Of a stretch of 55,594 nucleotides of DNA, positions 37,667 to 46,420 are shown one piece after another; position 1 is the first letter of the stretch, and each line of letters opens with the position of its first letter. The DNA comes from Granulosicoccus sp. (lineage in GTDB: Bacteria; Pseudomonadota; Gammaproteobacteria; Granulosicoccales; Granulosicoccaceae): positions 35,304-90,897 of the forward strand of contig JAHDGK010000014.1 of the NCBI GenBank assembly GCA_020627685.1, in the 5' to 3' direction. A program made the translations under genes and the position numbers. The notes beneath the pieces are model-generated. The model saw only the letters and a list, made by a program, of their open reading frames with translations, was not told where the DNA came from and did no database searches.

Positions 37667-39228
37667 ACTGTATTAGAAACTTGCTCGAAAACGCTGCGCA
37701 GTCGCATCCCGATAAAATTGCGTTAGTCCATGACGATCGAAAGCTGACATATTCGGAGCTTCTCTCGCGTGTCAATCAGGTTGCGTTGTATTTGCAAGAG
37801 CTCGATTTGCCTAAGGGCGCTCGGGTAGGGCTTTACGCCAAAAAGGATGTGTCACAGGTCATCGCCATATTGGCGATACTGTCAACCGATTACATACTAG
37901 TGCCGCTAACGCGCCTGCTAAAGCCTGAGCAAGTGCAGTACATCATCGATGATTGTGGCATTCAGTGTGTTATCACCGACAAGCTTAAGTTAGAGAGCAT
38001 TGAGGAAGTCCAGTTTTCCGGCCATATTGTGTCTATCGAAACGGCCGGTAAAGATATCCCTTCATTCGAAGAGATTTTTAAGTACTACAACAAGCCCTAT
38101 GAGTGCGATATCAACGGCCATGACAACGCTGTCATTACGTATTCATTTGGACTGACTGGTACGCCTAAGGGTATTGTTATCTCGCATCGAAATCTTATTG
38201 ATTCGGCGCGTGTGGTTTCTCAATACCTAGACCTGAATGAGAGCGATGTTATTTCCGGCTTGCTTATTTTCAATCTCGATTACGGCCTCAACCAAATTTT
38301 CTGCTCACTGTTAAATAAAGCAACCTTGGCATTGCATCGTTTTATCCTGCCAGGTGATTTCTTCAATCACCTCATGGATGACAAGGTCACGGTCTTACCG
38401 CTCATGCCCGTCAACATTTCCCAGATGTTCGATGAAGACCTATTTGCACTGCCCAGTGTCGATCTATTCGATAGCGTCAGAATCATTACCTCATCGGGTG
38501 GCAATGTCACTGAGCAGATGATCAATAAATGCGCTCAAACGTTCACTAATGCCCGTTTCTTCTCTATGCATGGATTAACCGAGGCGTTCCGGTCCACGTA
38601 TCTTGACCCGTCGCAAATCATGATTCGCCCGGACTCCATTGGTAAAGCTATCCCCGATGTAGAGCTTTACGTCATTAATGAAGATGGAAAAGAATGTAAG
38701 CCGCGGGAAGTCGGTGAGCTTATTCATCGAGGAGGCTACATTTACAGAGGTTTCTGGAATGCCCCTGAAGACACCGCTGAGCGTTTTAAGTCAGTTCAGA
38801 TATTGAAAGATGTCGTCGATTTAGAAGGTCAGCTTGCTGATGAAATTGTCGTGGCAACAGGTGACTATGTGTACAAAGATGAAGAGGGGTACTTCTACTT
38901 CGTCTATCGCCGCGACGACATGATTAAAACCAGTGGTTTTCGCGTGTCACCGTTTGAAGTGGAATCGGTTGTGGAGAAAAATCTACCGCAGATTCAGCAA
39001 TGCGCTGTTTTCGGTATGGATAACCCTCAGATAGAGGAAGAGATTGTCATGGTGTACTCAGCGCCTAGTGAAATCTCAGAAAAAGAAATTGCTTTTGAGT
39101 TAAAGAAGCATTTGGCGTCCTACATGGTGCCTAGTCGTATTGTGTATCGTAAGTCTTTGCCACTAGTGCAAAGCGATCGTAATCGTATCAATAAGGAAGA
39201 GTTGAAGCGGGAATTATCGGGTTCTTAA
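37657..39228 (+). CDS. AMP-forming acyl/aminoacyl adenylate ligase in the glutamate mutase operon
   Basis: A 523-residue ANL-superfamily enzyme. A3 is 'YSFGLTGTPKGI', A5 is 'MHGLTEAF', and A7-A8 is 'ATGDYVYKDEEG' with 'YRRDDMIKTSGFRVSP'. The middle part ('RSTYL', 'RPDSIGKAIPDVELYV') resembles the acyl-CoA ligases associated with exosortase-A systems, but no exosortase genes are present. At A10, where the catalytic Lys is expected (GKIDR), the sequence reads 'NRINKEEL', placing Arg at that position. It overlaps glmL by 10 bases, so it should belong to the mutase pathway; 3-methylaspartate is a possible substrate (inference). No carrier protein was found nearby. Confidence 0.85.
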   Translation: MSINCIRNLLENAAQSHPDKIALVHDDRKLTYSELLSRVNQVALYLQELDLPKGARVGLYAKKDVSQVIAILAILSTDYILVPLTRLLKPEQVQYIIDDCGIQCVITDKLKLESIEEVQFSGHIVSIETAGKDIPSFEEIFKYYNKPYECDINGHDNAVITYSFGLTGTPKGIVISHRNLIDSARVVSQYLDLNESDVISGLLIFNLDYGLNQIFCSLLNKATLALHRFILPGDFFNHLMDDKVTVLPLMPVNISQMFDEDLFALPSVDLFDSVRIITSSGGNVTEQMINKCAQTFTNARFFSMHGLTEAFRSTYLDPSQIMIRPDSIGKAIPDVELYVINEDGKECKPREVGELIHRGGYIYRGFWNAPEDTAERFKSVQILKDVVDLEGQLADEIVVATGDYVYKDEEGYFYFVYRRDDMIKTSGFRVSPFEVESVVEKNLPQIQQCAVFGMDNPQIEEEIVMVYSAPSEISEKEIAFELKKHLASYMVPSRIVYRKSLPLVQSDRNRINKEELKRELSGS

Positions 39229-39248
39229 AGCAGCCAAATTCATAATCA

Positions 39249-39287
39249 AGCACGATGTTCCCTTTATCGGGAACATCGTGCTCATTT
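39249..39287 (+). terminator. Strong intrinsic terminator after the glm operon
   Basis: AGCACGATGTTCCC (39249-39262) pairs perfectly with GGGAACATCGTGCT (39269-39282) around a 6-base loop TTTATC, followed by CATTTT. The 14-bp stem separates the glm operon from the convergent binding-protein gene and probably terminates both strands. Confidence 0.85.
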
Positions 39288-39309
39288 TAGAGAAGCGCTT
39301 TTAACGAGC

Positions 39310-40356
39310 TTATCTCGGAGGCAGTGGCATCCAGTCTGTCATTGCGACATCAGCGTGCTTGAACTGAGGCATTTTCTCTCCTAGATCTTCCATGTTTTTA
39401 ATATCCATCTCGTTGAGAAAATCCTGAGTTATCAATGTTGGTGGAACAACTACGTTCGCACCTGGATTCTCACCGGTGAGAAGTAGAGCTAGAGAACGTA
39501 CAGATACTTCACCCACAACAGCAGGGTTTGTCGCAACCGTTGCAACCCAGGCAGAACCTGGCTCACGCATAGCGGAGATATCTGCAGTTGAGACGTCAGC
39601 TGAATAAATATCAATATCGTCGGTTAGACCTGCCTCGTCTACAGCAATCTTTACACCTTTTGCAAATTCATCGTACGGCGCGAAAACAACGTTGATGGTT
39701 GGGTTCGCTTGCAATACCGATCGCGCCTGATTGGCTACAGAGTTGGCTATCGGGTTATCTAACGTGCCAAACATTGCCGCTTCTTTTATGCCAGGGTTGG
39801 CGGCTTTTGTTTCTTGCCAGGCAACATCGCGTCTATCCAATGGTGCGATGCCGGGAACATAGACATAACCTGCCGTGAAGCTATCGCCGTTGTCTGCTAC
39901 GGCTTGGTCAAGTGCCATTTTGCCTAATAGATAATCGGACTGTTCAATCTGTGGAATAGCGTCGTTTTCAACATTGACATCAAATGCAACGACTTTAATG
40001 CCAGCATCGACGGCCCGCTGCGCGGCGTCTTTCATTGACTCGGTTAAGCCATGCTGAATGATGATGCCGTCTACGCCGAGAGCGATTGCCTGATCAACCA
40101 TATCCGCCTGCAAAGCTGCATCCTGGCGACTATCAAAGATACGTAGATCGAGACCGATGGCGGCGGCTTGAGTTTCTACGCCAGAAAGATAGGATTGAAA
40201 GAAATCACCGGTGGACAGATATCGAACTAAAGCAATTTTTACATCACCAGCATTGTCCAGAGGTGCAGGCATATCGGCAGCTGATGCAGCTCCTGTTAGC
40301 CCAACGAAAAGTCCGGCCGTTATCGCTGAATACTTTATAAATGTGCGTCTAAACAT
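39310..40356 (-). CDS. Ribose-type ABC transporter substrate-binding protein with Tat-like signal
   Basis: A 348-residue periplasmic binding protein of the RbsB/LsrB type ('VDQAIALGVDGIIIQHG', 'VVAFDVNV', 'VFAPYDEFAKG'). The signal 'FRRTFIKYSAITAGLFVG' has a twin-arginine motif (RRTFIK), so folded export by Tat is likely. I chose the ATG at 40356 because AGAGGA lies just upstream; the frame could extend to a TTG at 40374, but that TTG overlaps the ribosome-binding site. It is last in the minus-strand order ATPase-permease-binding protein. Neighbouring mtnK-mtnA points to 5-methylthioribose as ligand (inference). Confidence 0.85.
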   Translation of the reverse strand: MFRRTFIKYSAITAGLFVGLTGAASAADMPAPLDNAGDVKIALVRYLSTGDFFQSYLSGVETQAAAIGLDLRIFDSRQDAALQADMVDQAIALGVDGIIIQHGLTESMKDAAQRAVDAGIKVVAFDVNVENDAIPQIEQSDYLLGKMALDQAVADNGDSFTAGYVYVPGIAPLDRRDVAWQETKAANPGIKEAAMFGTLDNPIANSVANQARSVLQANPTINVVFAPYDEFAKGVKIAVDEAGLTDDIDIYSADVSTADISAMREPGSAWVATVATNPAVVGEVSVRSLALLLTGENPGANVVVPPTLITQDFLNEMDIKNMEDLGEKMPQFKHADVAMTDWMPLPPR

Positions 40357-40370
40357 ACTTAATATCCTCT

Positions 40371-41399
40371 TCAAGTTTTGGTCTGAGATTTTCCACCAGC
40401 GCTTTGGCGGGCGCTGAGATAGAACGTAAAAACAAGGGCGGCAACCAGAATCGCTCCTTTGACAAAATCCTGTGTGTAATAGGGCGCGTTCATCATGGTG
40501 AGCCCTTGCAATAAGATCCCTACGAATAGAGCACCAATGGCAGTACCGAAAGCATTGGGTCGCGCAGCGCCCAACACAGCAAACCCAATCAGAGCGGCAG
40601 CTACGCTATCGAGTAATAAATTGTTGCCACTGGCGATATCTCCACGGCCTAGTCGGGCTGCCAGCAATATTCCACCAATGGAGGCGGTAACCCCGGAAAT
40701 CATGTAGGCCACGATTTTGTAGCGGTTGACATTTGCACCGACCAATGAGGCCGCTCGCTCATTTGAACCTATGGCGTACATCAGCCTGCCGTGCCGTGTA
40801 AAACCGAGAAACACCCAAATGGCAATGGCGATTAACAAAAAGATAACAACCGGTACTGGGACTAACTTTTCTAAAAAGAGATCGAAACGGTGCCGTCCCA
40901 ACCATAAGAAGGCTGCTGAAAAAGTTCCTTCGGCGTTACTGCCGTCCGGGAGTCGCATACCTGCAGATATTGAATTACCTTGAGTGGGTATGCGTTGCAG
41001 ACCAATGAGTAAAAACATCATTCCTAACGTGGCTAATAGGTCTGGCACCCGAAACTTCACAATAAGAAGCCCGTTTATTAATCCCACTAAGGCACCCATG
41101 CCAATACATAAAACGACGGCAGTAAACGCTGATAATTCCAATATCACCATGGCATAAGCGGAAAGCATTAATGCGGAAGTTGCCACCGAGCCGATAGACA
41201 AATCGAAACCATCAACCACCAAGGTGCATGTCACGCCTAATGCCAGGATGCCGGTGATAGCCACGGACTGGAGAATAAAGGCTGCCGATCTTGGTGATGC
41301 GAAGCCAGACGCGGCAACGCTGAAATACAAAATCAAAACGACTAAGAGTAAGAGAAAGCCATATCGAATGGCGAAATCGAGGAATCGATCGCTTTTCAT
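40371..41399 (-). CDS. Ribose-type ABC transporter permease
   Basis: A 342-residue inner-membrane permease of the RbsC family with about 8-10 hydrophobic helices; 'VDGFDLSIGSVATSA' and 'GANVNRYKIVAYMISG' are family landmarks. Its start overlaps the stop of the ATPase gene by 4 bases. It should form a homodimeric channel with the adjacent ATPase and binding protein. Confidence 0.92.
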   Translation of the reverse strand: MKSDRFLDFAIRYGFLLLLVVLILYFSVAASGFASPRSAAFILQSVAITGILALGVTCTLVVDGFDLSIGSVATSALMLSAYAMVILELSAFTAVVLCIGMGALVGLINGLLIVKFRVPDLLATLGMMFLLIGLQRIPTQGNSISAGMRLPDGSNAEGTFSAAFLWLGRHRFDLFLEKLVPVPVVIFLLIAIAIWVFLGFTRHGRLMYAIGSNERAASLVGANVNRYKIVAYMISGVTASIGGILLAARLGRGDIASGNNLLLDSVAAALIGFAVLGAARPNAFGTAIGALFVGILLQGLTMMNAPYYTQDFVKGAILVAALVFTFYLSARQSAGGKSQTKT

Positions 41400-42916
41400 A
41401 GTGCTGTTGAAGTAGTTTCAGTATTCACTGCACCAGATACCTGCGCAATTAATACGTTAAGATCAATATTGGTGTTGCGGTGCTCACCGACTATTTGACT
41501 TTCATGAAGCACGACAATTCTGTCGGCTATCTCTAAAGCCTCATCTATTTCAGCAACAAACACGATGGTCGCACGCCCCTTTGCCGATGCTCTAATGTGT
41601 CTGCCGATGTCACGACGAGCTCCAATGTCTACACCTTGAAAGGGTTCGTCGAGCAGTAGCAGTCTGCATGGCTTCAACAGCCACCGTCCGATCATGACTT
41701 TTTGCTGATTACCACCGGAAAGGGTATTGATTCCGTCTTTGGCAGACTGACAAACCACACCCATCTGATTAATCATGTTGTCAGCCGAGTGTTTTTGTCT
41801 GTTTCCGCTCAATAAACCTAGTCGAGTAAACGAGCGGAGAAAGGGCAGCGATATGTTATCGGTGATGTTGAAAGTAGGAATAACTGCATTCGTTCCTCGG
41901 TCTTTGGGCGACAGATGTACACCCCATTCAACAGCATCACCCGCAGATTCTGGGGCATAAGGTGCTCCATCAATGAGTAGGCTGCCGCCGTATGGTTTGC
42001 GTTGTCCGAACAGTATTTCTGCGAGCCTGCTTTTACCGCTGCCCAGTAAGCCTGATATGGCAATTACTTCCCCATCGCAGGCAGAGAGGTTTATAAGGGG
42101 GCTATCAGCCTCAAGTTGAAGGTTGCGAATTTCTAGTATGGGACTGCCGGATTCGACGGGCGTGATATCGATGTCGGTCATGGCGTGGCCCAGCATGGCA
42201 GTCACTGCGTTGTCGTACTCCAAGGGCTTATCGTTGAAGACCCCGGATATTGCACCATCGCGCATGCTGACGATGCGATCAGCCACTCGGCGTATATCTG
42301 ACATTCGGTGTGAGATGTAGAGAATGGCAACCCCTTTGTCGCGTAAGGTGTCGAGTAAGGCGAACAGCCTCTCTGCTTCTGTCGCTGACAGCGATGATGT
42401 GGGTTCATCCAGTATTAACACTTTTGGAGAACGAGCCATTGCGCGCGCTATTGCAATCATTTGACGATCAGCCACACCTAGGTGGGCGACTTTCGTTCGC
42501 ACGTCTGTTGTGATGCCCATGCTTTGCGCGATGGTCGTTGCTTCTTGTCGTAATTTTCGATCATGTACCCAGAGACCGGCATTAGGGCGGGTAAGGTGAT
42601 CCAGCATCAAATTCGTTGCAATGTCTAAGTCTGGGATGACTCCATCGTCGATTGACTGGTGAACTGTCACAATACCTGCTGAGATTGCACCTGCGGGGTC
42701 GACGGGTAAGTAAGGGTTTCCGTCTAATTCCATGTCGCCGGAATCAAGGCTGTGGTAGCCGCAGATGAGCTTTACCAGGGTAGATTTGCCAGCGCCGTTA
42801 GCACCCATGAGAACAACAATTTCACCTGCGAATAGATCAAGATCAATACCGCGCAGCACATCGTTGGTTCCGAAGGATTTACCGATACCTCTCAATTTGC
42901 AGACGTTCTTGCGCAT
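41396..42916 (-). CDS. Ribose-type ABC transporter ATPase (two fused ATP-binding domains)
   Basis: A 506-residue RbsA-type protein with tandem ABC domains. The first has Walker A 'GANGAGKST' and Walker B 'VLILDEPTSSLSATE'; the second has 'GLLGSGKSR', signature 'LSGGNQQKV' and 'LLLLDEPFQGVD'. The start is the ATG at 42916 ('MRKNVCKLRG'); the upstream in-frame TTG at 42979 gives a non-family extension. It shares a divergent promoter region with mtnK. Confidence 0.92.
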   Translation of the reverse strand: MRKNVCKLRGIGKSFGTNDVLRGIDLDLFAGEIVVLMGANGAGKSTLVKLICGYHSLDSGDMELDGNPYLPVDPAGAISAGIVTVHQSIDDGVIPDLDIATNLMLDHLTRPNAGLWVHDRKLRQEATTIAQSMGITTDVRTKVAHLGVADRQMIAIARAMARSPKVLILDEPTSSLSATEAERLFALLDTLRDKGVAILYISHRMSDIRRVADRIVSMRDGAISGVFNDKPLEYDNAVTAMLGHAMTDIDITPVESGSPILEIRNLQLEADSPLINLSACDGEVIAISGLLGSGKSRLAEILFGQRKPYGGSLLIDGAPYAPESAGDAVEWGVHLSPKDRGTNAVIPTFNITDNISLPFLRSFTRLGLLSGNRQKHSADNMINQMGVVCQSAKDGINTLSGGNQQKVMIGRWLLKPCRLLLLDEPFQGVDIGARRDIGRHIRASAKGRATIVFVAEIDEALEIADRIVVLHESQIVGEHRNTNIDLNVLIAQVSGAVNTETTSTAL

Positions 42917-43049
42917 GTTTACGGCTTCTGTCTCGCATGATTCTTCGGTTACTATTCTCCGAAAATGTACATTTGTCAAATCATTTGGCTATTGACTAAA
43001 TGCTCTGCAATCTGGATAGTCATGGGGAGTAGAAAGAGGCGATGTGTCC
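42917..43049. promoter_or_regulatory. Divergent control region of the methylthioribose module
   Basis: CATTTGTCAA (42970-42979) and TTGACTAAATG (42992-43002) form an inverted repeat with one extra base, a candidate SorC operator. The right arm doubles as a -35 TTGACT (42992-42997), with GATAGT (43015-43020) as -10 at 17-base spacing, reading toward mtnK. AGAGG (43035-43039) is the ribosome-binding site. No SAM riboswitch fold was recognised. Confidence 0.6.
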
Positions 43050-44303
43050 ATGACTGATGTGTACGAACCACTAACACCTGAATCTTTGCCCGCGCGCCTG
43101 AGTACGCTTGAATCGGTGTCAAGCCGCCTAGGCACCGACCACACGCAATGGTCAGTGAGTGAAATCGGAGACGGGAATCTAAACCTTGTCTTTATCGTGT
43201 CCGGTGGTAACGATAGTGTGATCGTTAAACAAGCTTTGCCTTACGTCAGACTCGTTGGGGATAGTTGGCCCTTGCCTCTGTATCGTGCGTTTTATGAAAA
43301 TTGCGCATTGACCCGACAAGCGTCTCGTACATCCAACGCTGTGCCAGACGTTTTCCATTTTGATGAACAGCAGGCCTTGATCGTGATGGAGCATTTAAGG
43401 CCGCACGTCATTTTGCGCAACAAGTTAATCAATGGCGAATATGTGTCAGGGCTTGGGCAATTTGTTGGCAAGTTTTGCGCGCAAACTGCCTTTCGCGGCT
43501 CAGAGCTATCCATGAGTAGTGCCGATAAAAAAGCCGATGTAGGTGTTTTTTCCGGAAACGTGGAAATACCCGCTATTACAGAGGCTCTGGTATTTACCGA
43601 TCCATACTTTGATGCTGAGATGAATAACCACAATCCTCTGCTGGATTCAGTTGTGTCATCACTACGATCGAACGTTGAACTCAAAAGCGTGGTCCAACGC
43701 ATGTTAATGAAGTTCGCCTCGAACACCGAGACCATGCTGCACGGCGATTTGCATTCAGGCTCCATTATGTCAACTGACACCGAGTCTAAAGTCATTGATC
43801 CCGAGTTTGCTCAGTATGGCCCAATGGGGTTCGATCTGGGCATGGTGACAGCCAATTTTCTCATGGCTTATTTCAGCCAACCTGCTCATCGCAGCTCAGA
43901 CCTAGATGATTACCAACAGTGGATCCTCGATGTTATCGGAGAAACCTTTAGCGCGTTTAGTACAGAATTCCAACGCCTATGGAAAAGCGAACGCACTGGG
44001 ATGTTGTACCCGACAGCGCTCTTCGAAGAACAAGGCCATGACTCATCTGGTGCATGCGATAGTTTGTTGGCAAGTATTCATACAGATGCCATGGCATTCT
44101 GCGGTATTGAAATGCATCGGCGTTGTTTATCACTTGCCCATAACGCAGATTTTGAAAACATCGAAGACCCAGGTGCAAGAGCGCCACTCGAGGCACGGAA
44201 TTTAAACATGGGCGCGCAGCTAATTCTTCAGGCTTCTGCGATATCAGATGCCTCGTTGCTGATTGGCATGGCAGAAGATTTCAACAAGAGGGATGTGTTG
44301 TGA
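43050..44303 (+). CDS. mtnK: 5-methylthioribose kinase
   Basis: A 417-residue kinase of the choline/aminoglycoside kinase fold. It phosphorylates 5-methylthioribose (MTR) at C1, the first step of methionine salvage from imported or recycled MTR. Signatures are '[12 protein letters not shown]' in the nucleotide loop, '[14 protein letters not shown]', '[11 protein letters not shown]' (catalytic Asp) and '[17 protein letters not shown]' (Mg binding). The ATG at 43050 is chosen; a GTG at 43044 is only 4 bases from the AGAGG. The stop overlaps the mtnA GTG. Confidence 0.94.
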   Translation: MTDVYEPLTPESLPARLSTLESVSSRLGTDHTQWSVSEIGDGNLNLVFIVSGGNDSVIVKQALPYVRLVGDSWPLPLYRAFYENCALTRQASRTSNAVPDVFHFDEQQALIVMEHLRPHVILRNKLINGEYVSGLGQFVGKFCAQTAFRGSELSMSSADKKADVGVFSGNVEIPAITEALVFTDPYFDAEMNNHNPLLDSVVSSLRSNVELKSVVQRMLMKFASNTETMLHGDLHSGSIMSTDTESKVIDPEFAQYGPMGFDLGMVTANFLMAYFSQPAHRSSDLDDYQQWILDVIGETFSAFSTEFQRLWKSERTGMLYPTALFEEQGHDSSGACDSLLASIHTDAMAFCGIEMHRRCLSLAHNADFENIEDPGARAPLEARNLNMGAQLILQASAISDASLLIGMAEDFNKRDVL

Positions 44304-45400
44304 AAATAGGGGACAAGCATTATCGATCTCTTTGGTGGGATCATTCTCAACAGGTTCTTCAAATTATCGATCAGCGTCGCCTGCCTTACGAGTTTCAGAT
44401 TCAAAATGTAGAATCGTTACAAGACTATTTGGACGCCATCTTCCAAATGCGTGTACGTGGTGCACCCTTAATAGGTGCGACGGCAGCCTACGGTATCGCT
44501 CATGCGATGTCACAAGACCCTTCGGACAACAATCTACAACGTGCATGGGATGCCTTGTACGCAACTAGGCCAACAGCTGTCAATCTGCGCTGGGCCCTGG
44601 ATCGTTGTCGACAAGTCATGGCAAATACACCGGAAGCGGAGAGGGCGGATGTGTCTTTAAATCTCGCCCATAACATTGCCGATGAGGATGTCGGTATAAA
44701 CAAAAGCATTGGTGAGCACGGACTGACATTAATACGCGACATTGCATCGCGAAAAAATGACGGCGAGCCCGTAAACGTTTTAACGCATTGCAACGCGGGT
44801 TGGTTAGCCACGGTTGACTGGGGTACAGCCACAAGCCCCATGTACCATGCACACGATGCGAATATTCCTGTGCACATCTGGGTTGATGAAACCAGGCCTC
44901 GTAATCAGGGAGCACTCACTGCATGGGAGCTAGGCAATCATGGTGTTCCACATACCTATATCACGGATAATGCCGGAGGCCATTTAATGCAACATGGTCA
45001 AGTCGATCTTGTGATTACCGGTACAGATCGTACGACAAGCCGCGGAGACGTGTGCAATAAGATTGGCACCTATCTGAAGGCACTTGCGGCATTCGATAAC
45101 AACGTACCGTTTTATGTTGCCTTGCCATCACCCACTATCGATTGGACGCTCAGCGATGGCGTGGCGGAAATCCCTATTGAAGAACGAGCTGAAAAAGAGA
45201 CCACGCATATTCAAGGTACCAATAGCTCAGGATCTGTCGATACCGTGCGCGTGACACCGGAATGCACGCCAGGTGGCAATCCGGCATTTGATGTGACTCC
45301 CAATCGATTAGTGACAGGATTAATCACCGAGCGTGGAATTTGCGAAGCGTCTGCAATAGGACTTGCTAAAATGTTCCCAGAGTTCGCCAAAGCAACATAA
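44300..45400 (+). CDS. mtnA: 5-methylthioribose-1-phosphate isomerase
   Basis: A 366-residue eIF2B-like isomerase that converts MTR-1-phosphate to methylthioribulose-1-phosphate. '[19 protein letters not shown]', '[11 protein letters not shown]' (catalytic Cys) and '[19 protein letters not shown]' (catalytic Asp region) match MtnA. The start is GTG, overlapping the mtnK stop by 4 bases. Later salvage genes (mtnB, mtnC, mtnD) are not in the window, so the pathway either finishes elsewhere or stops at another product. Confidence 0.95.
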   Translation: MKIGDKHYRSLWWDHSQQVLQIIDQRRLPYEFQIQNVESLQDYLDAIFQMRVRGAPLIGATAAYGIAHAMSQDPSDNNLQRAWDALYATRPTAVNLRWALDRCRQVMANTPEAERADVSLNLAHNIADEDVGINKSIGEHGLTLIRDIASRKNDGEPVNVLTHCNAGWLATVDWGTATSPMYHAHDANIPVHIWVDETRPRNQGALTAWELGNHGVPHTYITDNAGGHLMQHGQVDLVITGTDRTTSRGDVCNKIGTYLKALAAFDNNVPFYVALPSPTIDWTLSDGVAEIPIEERAEKETTHIQGTNSSGSVDTVRVTPECTPGGNPAFDVTPNRLVTGLITERGICEASAIGLAKMFPEFAKAT

Positions 45401-45406
45401 CGATCA

Positions 45407-46405
45407 ATGAGTCCGACAACATTAACCAACGCAAAACCCGGAACCGATGTTGACGGACGATTATCCAGGCAAGATGATGCGATAGTGGAAGCCGCCTGGT
45501 GCTATTACCACGAAGGCTTAAATCAAAGTGAGATTGCAACCAAGCTGGGGGTAAGCCGCGCCTCGGTTGTAAATTACCTGGCTGAGTCCCGTAAGCGTGA
45601 TTACGTCCGCGTGACGCTCGACACCAATGTCTTTCTGCACAATCAATTAGCCGCAGAGTTACGAGATGCGTATCAGCTCACTCAAGTGCTCGTTACACCC
45701 AATGATGAAACGTCAGAGCAAAGATCGTTTGATAGAGTGGTAAGAGCGGCTTCCGATTGGTTACCTCAGTTGCTAGTCCCCGGAGATATGCTGGGAGTGG
45801 CCTGGGGTGAAACCATCTGCAGGCTTGCTGAGATAGCGCCGAAACTTTCACTCGATCAATTGGTGGTTGTGCAATTAGTGGGTTCCAGACCTTCGGCTCT
45901 TGGCTTTGCCGCTGAGAGTTGTTCGGCTACTTTGGCGCAACGTTTTGGCGCGCAATGTATCAACCTCCATGTGCCTCTGTTGCTTTCAAACCCTGAGCTT
46001 TGCAAACAGCTGATTGCAGAACCCGTCGTAGCCGAGCAATTAAAATATGTCGCGGATTGCTCCAAGGTGATCTTCGCACCGGGTACCTGCTTTGACGATA
46101 GCCATATTGTTCATACCGGCATCATCACCCGTAAAGAAATTGCAAAGTTTCGGCGTAAAGGTGCAGCTGGAGTGATTTGTGGCAGGCTCATTGATACTGA
46201 TGGAAATGCAATGCTGGTCTCTAACGAAGACAGGATGATTGGTGTGACACTTGAACAAATGCGCAAGAAGGAATTAGGCATGCTTGTCTGTGCCGAGCCA
46301 CAGAGGGTTGACGCCGCTAGAGCCGCCATCATGGGTGGTTACGTTACGCACTTTGCAACGTGTACGAAAACGGCTCGGTTGCTGTTAGAGAATGCGCCAA
46401 ACTAG
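45407..46405 (+). CDS. SorC/DeoR-family sugar-binding transcriptional regulator
   Basis: A 332-residue SorC-type protein: N-terminal helix-turn-helix ('EGLNQSEIATKLGVSRASVVNYL', about codons 35-58) and a sugar-phosphate-binding domain with 'GVAWGETI', 'AESCSATLA' and 'KGAAGVICGRLID'. Members bind phosphosugars. It follows mtnA by 6 bases and probably senses MTR-1-P or methylthioribulose-1-P to control mtnK-mtnA and the ABC importer. The stop is 15 bases from the convergent dehydrogenase. Confidence 0.9.
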   Translation: MSPTTLTNAKPGTDVDGRLSRQDDAIVEAAWCYYHEGLNQSEIATKLGVSRASVVNYLAESRKRDYVRVTLDTNVFLHNQLAAELRDAYQLTQVLVTPNDETSEQRSFDRVVRAASDWLPQLLVPGDMLGVAWGETICRLAEIAPKLSLDQLVVVQLVGSRPSALGFAAESCSATLAQRFGAQCINLHVPLLLSNPELCKQLIAEPVVAEQLKYVADCSKVIFAPGTCFDDSHIVHTGIITRKEIAKFRRKGAAGVICGRLIDTDGNAMLVSNEDRMIGVTLEQMRKKELGMLVCAEPQRVDAARAAIMGGYVTHFATCTKTARLLLENAPN

Positions 46406-46420
46406 CGTAAAAACTGCCGA

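Noticed and set aside
42917-43049. Possible SAM riboswitch upstream of mtnK
   Set aside because: The gap is short and shows a promoter plus inverted repeat but no recognisable SAM-box stems.
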